From JADKFD01 sp050250665 (GTDB taxonomy: Bacteria; Pseudomonadota; Gammaproteobacteria; Xanthomonadales; SZUA-5), in the NCBI GenBank assembly GCA_050250665.1, contig JBFWOF010000035.1, positions 3,304 through 67,303 of the forward strand: 64,000 nucleotides of DNA. The letters run 5' to 3'. This document shows positions 59,342-64,000 of this stretch, piece by piece. The position numbers were made by a program, and so were the translations under genes. Numbering within the stretch: position 1 is the stretch's first letter; each line of letters begins with the position of its first letter. The notes under the pieces are model-generated. The model was not told the origin of the DNA. It searched no databases and saw only the letters and a program-made list of their open reading frames with translations.

Positions 59342-60127
59342 CTACAACGCCAGCGTGCGCCCGCCATCGACGGCGATGCTGACGCCGGTGATGTAGGAGG
59401 CCGCCGGTGAGGCCAGGAAGGCGATGGCGGCGGCGACTTCGCTGGCATCGGCAAAACGCCCCATCGGCACGGCGCTGAGCATGCCGGCGGTGACGGCGCC
59501 CTCGTCGCTCTGGCTGGACTTGATCTTGCCGGCGATCAGGCTGTCGAGGCGCGCGGTGCGGGTGAAGCCGGGCAGCACATTGTTGACGGTGATGCCTTCT
59601 GGCCCGAGTTCGGTGGCCAGGGTCTTGGCCCAGGAGGCAACGGCACCGCGGATCGAGTTGGAGACGCCCAAGCCCTTGATCGGCTCCTTGACCGAGGTCG
59701 AGATGACATTGACGATGCGCCCGTAGCCGGCCGCGCGCATGCCCGGCAGCGCCAGTCCGGTGAGCAGTTGGTTGCACAGCAGATGCTGGCCGAAGGTCTC
59801 CAGGAACTGGGCTTCGGTGGCGTGTTCGATGGCGCCCGGCGGCGGGCCGCCGGTGTTGTTGATCAGGATCTGTGCCGGATGCTCGGCCAGCCAGTCGCCG
59901 ACGATGCGCGCCAGGCCAGAGCGATCGGCATAGTCGGCAATCAGCGCGTGATGACGGCCCGGGTGCGTCGCCTGCAAAGCCTGAACCGCCTGCGCGAGCC
60001 GATCCTGATCGCGTCCGATCAGCGTCACATCGGCACCCAGTTGCGCCAGTTCCAGGGCCGCCGCCCGGCCAATGCCCTGACTGCCGCCTCCCACCAAAGC
60101 GTGTCGTCCGCCTAGATCGAGTTGCAT
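59342..60127 (-). CDS. SDR-family protein with altered catalytic pair
   Basis: A 261-residue Rossmann protein: HALVGGGSQGIGRAAALELAQLGADVTL, INNTGGPPPG, IVNVISTSVKEPIKGLGVSNSIRGAVASWAKTLATELGPEGITVNNVLPGFT. Ser143 is present, but the YxxxK pair is replaced by Ser156-x3-Arg160. This SN-x-x-R variant is shared by a branch of SDRs often placed with catabolic genes. Its reaction is unknown. It lies upstream of the aminomuconate semialdehyde dehydrogenase gene and is probably first in that operon. Confidence 0.83.
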   Translation of the reverse strand: MQLDLGGRHALVGGGSQGIGRAAALELAQLGADVTLIGRDQDRLAQAVQALQATHPGRHHALIADYADRSGLARIVGDWLAEHPAQILINNTGGPPPGAIEHATEAQFLETFGQHLLCNQLLTGLALPGMRAAGYGRIVNVISTSVKEPIKGLGVSNSIRGAVASWAKTLATELGPEGITVNNVLPGFTRTARLDSLIAGKIKSSQSDEGAVTAGMLSAVPMGRFADASEVAAAIAFLASPAASYITGVSIAVDGGRTLAL

Positions 60128-60176
60128 GGATCACCCCGCTGGATTCGAGGGCTGCAGTCTAGCGGGGCCGGGTGGA

Positions 60177-60218
60177 GGTTGTCGGTTGTCGGTTGTCGGT
60201 TGTCGGTTGTCGGTTGTC
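60177..60218. repeat. Tandem heptamer (GGTTGTC)6
   Basis: Six perfect consecutive copies of GGTTGTC begin 50 bp upstream of the SDR gene. A single-strand complement-like tract (caacc/caaca units) lies 340 bp away, so the region could form long-range pairing. Confidence 0.93.
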
Positions 60219-60229
60219 GGGGTGCGGGG

Positions 60230-60306
60230 CTCGGGACTCGGGACTCGGGACTCGGGACTCGGGACTCGGGACTCGGGACTCGGGACTCGGGACTCGGGAC
60301 TCGGGA
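60230..60306. repeat. Tandem heptamer (CTCGGGA)11
   Basis: Eleven perfect consecutive copies of CTCGGGA, starting 11 bp after the GGTTGTC array. Such perfect arrays are prone to copy-number change by slippage. Confidence 0.93.
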
Positions 60307-60401
60307 TGGGCAGCAGTAGCGCGGCTCCGGCACGCGTGTGCTGGGCTGAGCGCCTGCGGGGATTCGCGCCGGCGGCCGCGGCTCTGTGGACGGCACAGCT
60401 G

Positions 60402-60501
60402 GCGTCATTGCGAGGAGCGCAGCGACGAAGCAATCCAGTGCTTCTGAGGATGGGTGTCTGGATTGCTTCCCCCCGGATCAAGTCCGGGGTCGCAATGACG
60501 C
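60402..60501. repeat. REP-like palindromic element, copy 2
   Basis: It begins gcgtcattgcgaggagcgca and ends gtcgcaatgacgc, with inner inverted segments gcaatccag and ctggattgc. It matches, inverted, the element near 0.33-0.40 kb over the gcttcgtcgctgcgctcctc part, with a different middle (ggatcaagtccgg). Confidence 0.78.
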
Positions 60502-60582
60502 AGGGTCCCGTGCTCTGGACCTACAAGAGCTTTCCCGTGCCCCAACAACCAACAGCCAACAACCAACAACCGACAACCGCCG

Positions 60583-62634
60583 CTACTTCATCCCCTTCAG
60601 GCGCAGGCGAAATTCCACGCCCTGGCTATCGGGCAGGTTGCTGGCGGCGGCTTCACCCTGGTGCAGTTCTGCGATCAGGCGGACGATGTAGAGACCAAGT
60701 CCGAGGTGAGGGGAAACGGTGGCGCGGCCGTCGCGGACCGAGATCAGTGAGTCGAACAGGCGATCCTGCATCTTCTGCGGTAGCGGCGGGCCGTTGTTGG
60801 ACAGAACCAGATCGACGCTGTCCAGCCGTGGCTCCAGTGCCAGTCGGATCCAGCCGCCCGGCGGGCTGAAGCCGAGGGCGTTGTCGACCAGCTTGTCCAG
60901 GGCCTGGTGGATCAGTTCGGGCGCGCCGTGGAAGGGCACCGGATGCTCGGGCACGCTGACCCGGAATTCGCGGTCTTCGGCCAGATCGCGGTAGCCGGCG
61001 GCAGCACCGAGCAGGAACTCGCGCAGATCGAAGTCTTCGGCCTCGGCGCCGGCGATGGCGCTCTCGATGCGCGAGGCCTGTGACAGGGTTCGCAGCAGAG
61101 CGCCGAGGCGCTCGGCGCCGGAGCGGGCGCGCTCGGCATAGATGCGCGCCGATTCGGTCATGGCCTCCTGTTCGAGATTCTCCAGCGAGGACTTGACCAC
61201 CGCCAGCGGCGTTGCCAGTTCGTGCGAGAGCTTGCCGCCGAGGGTGCGCAGATAATCGGTGTAGGCGCTGACCTGATCGAGCAGACGGCCGAAACTGCGC
61301 GACAGATCGCCGATTTCGTCGACGCGCGTGGAGCGCGGGAAGCTGCCGATGACGCGACCCTCGGGGCTCAGCGCGTTCTCGGCCGCATTGCGCAGCTTGC
61401 GGATGCGGAAGGACAGATAGCCGGCGTAACCGAACAGTATGGCGGCAGCGATCAACATGGTCAGCAATCCGCCCAGCAGCAGGCTGCCCAGGGCACGATT
61501 GGTCCACAGCAGCAGCGCATCGCTGGTCTGCTCCAGCAAGACCACGCCGCGGACATCGCCATCGTGCAATATCGGCACCGCCGCAGTCAGAATCACGCTG
61601 GCCTGGCTCGCTGCCGGGCGCCAGCGGGCGCTCGGTGTTCCGGTCAGCGCGTCATCGACCTGCTCGTTGGCCAGTTGCAGCAGATTGAAGGCATAGCCCT
61701 CGGTGCGCACCATCTCCGGCGCCAGCACATGGCGGTACACCAGCGCCCGCAACCAGCGCAGAAAGCTCAGATCGTCGTCGTCGTCGGAGATGTCGCTGCC
61801 CGGACGCAGGCTGCCGGTGCGCGCCAGCACGTAGCCGCCGCGGTCGAGCACGCGCATGCGGGTGTAGTCCGGCACCAGGCTGGGCAACAGACTGCTGTCC
61901 TGCCACAGCAGCGATACCGGTCGCCATTGGCGGGTATCGCCCCCGGTGCTGGCTACAGCCTGTGGCAGATCGGCGCCGGTCACCGGATAGTCGCGAACAG
62001 TCAGGCCGAGTTCGAAGCCCGGATCGGCCAGTGGCAGGCGCAGTTCAGCGCGGTAGCCACCGGGTCGCTCGATCCAGGCGGCCGGCAATGCAAAGCTGGG
62101 CTCGCGACCATCAGGGCCCGGTACCGGCGTTGCCGCGCTGACGCCATTGCCGCTGCGCGCAATGCGCCAATGGCGCTCACCGAAGCGATCGCGCACGGCA
62201 ATATCGATCTGGTCGGCATGCTCATCCATGGAGCCATCGACCGCCGCGGTGACCGGGGTAGCGTCGTCCACATCCAGCCAGAGATTGACCGCGCTCGGGC
62301 CCAGGCCCAGGTACAGACGCGCCGAGAGCTTGCCGCTGGTGGCCTGCAGAACCTCTGGCGCGGCATGCCAGGAGCCCCAGTCGTCGGCATAGCCATCGGC
62401 CTCGATGTCGACGCGCATCGGCCGCGCATGCAGCACCTCGGCTGCAAACAGTTCGGCGCGCAGGCGCGGTTCGGCGGCCGGAATGGTGCTGGCCAGGGTG
62501 CGTGCGGTGGCCACCAGCGTGCGCTCCTGGCTCTGCCGCAGCGTGGTTTCCATCTGCACCACGAAGCGCCAGCCGGCCAGCGGGAACACTGCCGCCACCA
62601 TGGCGATCAGCAACAGTTTCAGACGCAACGGCAT
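60583..62634 (-). CDS. Sensor histidine kinase with large periplasmic domain
   Basis: A 683-residue kinase. The first helix is at residues 5-25; a roughly 370-residue extracytoplasmic region follows, ending in a second helix (SLLLGGLLTMLIAAAILFGYAGYL). After a HAMP-like segment, the H-box is KLSHELATPLAVVKSSLENL, the N-box DKLVDNALGFS and the G-box GLGLYIV. I recall HELATPLAVVKSSLENL-type kinases in the proteobacterial dedicated sortase system (PdsS), but no sortase or response regulator gene is in the window, so this is only a suggestion. It is separated by 105 bp from dnaB. Confidence 0.82.
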   Translation of the reverse strand: MPLRLKLLLIAMVAAVFPLAGWRFVVQMETTLRQSQERTLVATARTLASTIPAAEPRLRAELFAAEVLHARPMRVDIEADGYADDWGSWHAAPEVLQATSGKLSARLYLGLGPSAVNLWLDVDDATPVTAAVDGSMDEHADQIDIAVRDRFGERHWRIARSGNGVSAATPVPGPDGREPSFALPAAWIERPGGYRAELRLPLADPGFELGLTVRDYPVTGADLPQAVASTGGDTRQWRPVSLLWQDSSLLPSLVPDYTRMRVLDRGGYVLARTGSLRPGSDISDDDDDLSFLRWLRALVYRHVLAPEMVRTEGYAFNLLQLANEQVDDALTGTPSARWRPAASQASVILTAAVPILHDGDVRGVVLLEQTSDALLLWTNRALGSLLLGGLLTMLIAAAILFGYAGYLSFRIRKLRNAAENALSPEGRVIGSFPRSTRVDEIGDLSRSFGRLLDQVSAYTDYLRTLGGKLSHELATPLAVVKSSLENLEQEAMTESARIYAERARSGAERLGALLRTLSQASRIESAIAGAEAEDFDLREFLLGAAAGYRDLAEDREFRVSVPEHPVPFHGAPELIHQALDKLVDNALGFSPPGGWIRLALEPRLDSVDLVLSNNGPPLPQKMQDRLFDSLISVRDGRATVSPHLGLGLYIVRLIAELHQGEAAASNLPDSQGVEFRLRLKGMK

Positions 62635-62739
62635 GTACGAACCTGCAAGAGGATCAGGCGGGGGAGTTCAACCCAAAGCGCTGCGGCATGCAAAGGAATG
62701 GGCGGGGCAGTTGGCTGGCGGATTCTGGGCAAGCGAATT

Positions 62740-64000
62740 TCAGCCGTAGCTGTCAAAGACACTGCCGGCCTCGCGGGCGATGGAATCGAAGCGGGTGTAC
62801 TGACCGCGGAACCACAGATCGATCGAGCCGGTGGGACCGTTTCGGTGCTTGGCGACAATGATTTCGGCGGTGCCCTTCTTCGGCGAATCCGGATTGTAGT
62901 ACTCGTCCCTGTAGATGAAGCAGATGATGTCGGCGTCCTGTTCGATGGCGCCCGACTCACGCAGGTCGGCCATCATCGGACGCTTGTCCTGGCGTTGTTC
63001 CAGCGAGCGGTTGAGCTGGCTGAGCGCGATCACCGGGACGTTCATTTCCTTGGCAATGGCTTTCAGATTGCGCGAGATCTCACTGATCTCGTTGGTGCGG
63101 TTTTCCCGGGTGCCGGGCACCTGCATCAGCTGCAGATAATCGACCACGATCAGCGCCAGCCCGTGCTCGCGCTTGAGCCGGCGGGTGCGCGCACGCAACT
63201 CCGATGGCGACAGACCGCCGGTGTCGTCGATGAACAGCTTGGCCTGGGTCAGCAGGGTGATCGCGCTGGTTACGCGCGGCCAGTCCTCGTCGGCCAGATC
63301 ACCATTGCGCAGGCGCTTCTGGTCGACCCGACCGAGTGAGGAAATCATGCGCAGGGCCAGCTGCGCGACGGGCATTTCCAGGCTGAAGATGGCCACCGGC
63401 TGGCCGCTCTGGATGGCCGCGTGCTCGGCAATGTTCATCGCAAAGGAAGTCTTGCCCATCGCTGGCCTTGCCGCCACGATGACCAGATCGCCGCCCTGCA
63501 AGCCGTTGGTCAGCGTATTCAGGTCGACAAAGCCGGTGTCCAGGCCGTTCAGCGTACCCTTGTTCGAATAGCGGAACTCGATGGCCCGATAGGCCTCCTT
63601 GAGGGCTTCGGAGATCGGCACAAAACTGCCGCGGCCACGCTTGCCGCGCTCGCCGATGTCGAAGACCAGTTTCTCCGCGCCCTGCAGCAATTCCTCACTG
63701 CTGCGGCCCTCGGGCACCAGAATGTCGTCGACGATCTGGGTGCCGGCCTCCATCAACTGCCGCAGGATCGATTTCTCGCGGACGATCTCGGCATAGGCAA
63801 CGATGTTGGCCGCGCCCGGGGTGTTGTTGGCGATCTCGATGACATAGCCGATGCCGCCGGCGGCCTCGGCCTGTTCCTTGTTCTCCAGCCACTCGCCCAG
63901 GGTCACGGCATCGCAGGGCTGGCCTTTCTCCTTGAGCGCGGCGATGGCGGTGAAGATGATGCGGTGGTCCTGGCGATAGAAATCGTCGGCGACGACCTTG
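62740..64000 (-). CDS. dnaB: Replicative DNA helicase DnaB, 3' part
   Basis: The last 419 codons of DnaB; the 5' end lies beyond the right edge. From the edge the frame reads VVADDFYRQDHRIIFTAIAALKEKG, part of the N-terminal domain, then the RecA-like domain with Walker A ARPAMGKTSFAMN, LFIDDTGGLSPSELRARTRRL, Walker B LIVVDYLQLMQV, ALSQLNRSLEQRQDKRPMMADLRESGAIEQDAD and the C-terminal FRGQYTRFD. It unwinds DNA at the replication fork. Confidence 0.95.
   Translation of the reverse strand, partial: KVVADDFYRQDHRIIFTAIAALKEKGQPCDAVTLGEWLENKEQAEAAGGIGYVIEIANNTPGAANIVAYAEIVREKSILRQLMEAGTQIVDDILVPEGRSSEELLQGAEKLVFDIGERGKRGRGSFVPISEALKEAYRAIEFRYSNKGTLNGLDTGFVDLNTLTNGLQGGDLVIVAARPAMGKTSFAMNIAEHAAIQSGQPVAIFSLEMPVAQLALRMISSLGRVDQKRLRNGDLADEDWPRVTSAITLLTQAKLFIDDTGGLSPSELRARTRRLKREHGLALIVVDYLQLMQVPGTRENRTNEISEISRNLKAIAKEMNVPVIALSQLNRSLEQRQDKRPMMADLRESGAIEQDADIICFIYRDEYYNPDSPKKGTAEIIVAKHRNGPTGSIDLWFRGQYTRFDSIAREAGSVFDSYG

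Larger units (their letters stand above)
60128..60582. other. Intergenic region made of tandem and dispersed repeats
   Basis: No real gene is present; open frames here translate the tandem repeats. In order it holds six copies of a GGTTGTC heptamer, eleven copies of a CTCGGGA heptamer, a REP-like element, and an A/C-rich tract (ccaacaaccaacagccaaca) that is roughly the complement of the GGTTGTC array. Confidence 0.8.

Noticed and set aside
60177..60306. Possible CRISPR array.
   Set aside because: Units are seven bases long, directly adjacent and without spacers.
60126..60869. Open frames translating to repeated SGLGTRD or PSPESRV peptides.
   Set aside because: They are translations of the tandem CTCGGGA array, not genes.
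1..64000. tRNA, rRNA, riboswitch and replication-origin candidates.
   Set aside because: No cloverleaf, T-loop consensus, rRNA segment, known riboswitch core or DnaA-box cluster was recognised by reading the intergenic regions.

Overview
The window is a GC-rich gammaproteobacterial chromosome segment. Genes are densely packed, many pairs overlap by ATGA, and the gaps carry several families of short palindromic repeats. SspA/SspB, petABC, purEK, class II pyrC, a DUF3301 protein and kynurenine-pathway genes in this repeat style suggest a relative of the Lysobacterales (Xanthomonadales). That placement is inference; no rRNA or tRNA gene was seen.

Layout. 0.5-10.3 kb: an arginine/polyamine catabolic cluster with a PLP decarboxylase, agmatinase, GABA aminotransferase and PuuC-type aldehyde dehydrogenase, plus an unexpected ATP-grasp protein and a nitrilase-fold amidase. 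10.8-33.9 kb: a sulfur-oxidation island. It starts with a divergent rhodanese and persulfide-dioxygenase-like hydrolase. Next is an operon of a YeeE/YedE pair, a small Cys/Pro lipoprotein, a DUF6969-like protein and a periplasmic two-domain sulfurtransferase. A SoxH-like hydrolase faces a complete soxCD-Y-Z-A-X-B operon, which is interrupted between soxY and soxZ by a GxxExxY (PD-(D/E)xK) gene flanked by direct repeats. The island continues with a CsoR/CstR-family repressor, a PmpA/PmpB pair, a FadL-type porin and a secreted DsrE-like protein. It ends with an operon of an octaheme tetrathionate-reductase-family cytochrome, a heptaheme/EF-hand/cytochrome b561 fusion, and a third YeeE/YedE pair whose second member is fused to a rhodanese-like domain lacking its cysteine but ending in a SoxY-like GGGCG tail.

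34.4-45.1 kb: acetyltransferase, HAD phosphatase bounded by a 165-bp MITE-like element, betaine-lipid genes btaA/btaB, a DegS-type protease, glutamate dehydrogenase, the cytochrome bc1 operon, sspA/sspB and a DUF3301 protein. 45.4-55.7 kb: a Ser/Thr kinase fused to a formylglycine-generating-enzyme-like domain with a double-FHA partner, then nadC, a DUF1631 protein, a Trm112-like protein, purE/purK and pyrC. 55.8-64 kb: Fe superoxide dismutase, 3-hydroxyanthranilate/2-aminomuconate catabolic genes, a sensor histidine kinase and the 3' part of dnaB, which runs off the right edge.

Working together, the Sox proteins would oxidise thiosulfate in the periplasm. The YeeE/YedE channels and sulfurtransferases would move sulfane sulfur across the inner membrane or recycle it, the multiheme proteins could exchange electrons between tetrathionate/thiosulfate-type compounds and the quinone pool, and the local bc1 complex links quinol to cytochrome c. 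The most unusual material is the 27.8-33.9 kb multiheme/YeeE-rhodanese operon, the repeat-flanked nuclease gene inside the sox operon, and the CsoR-like regulator with displaced cysteines.
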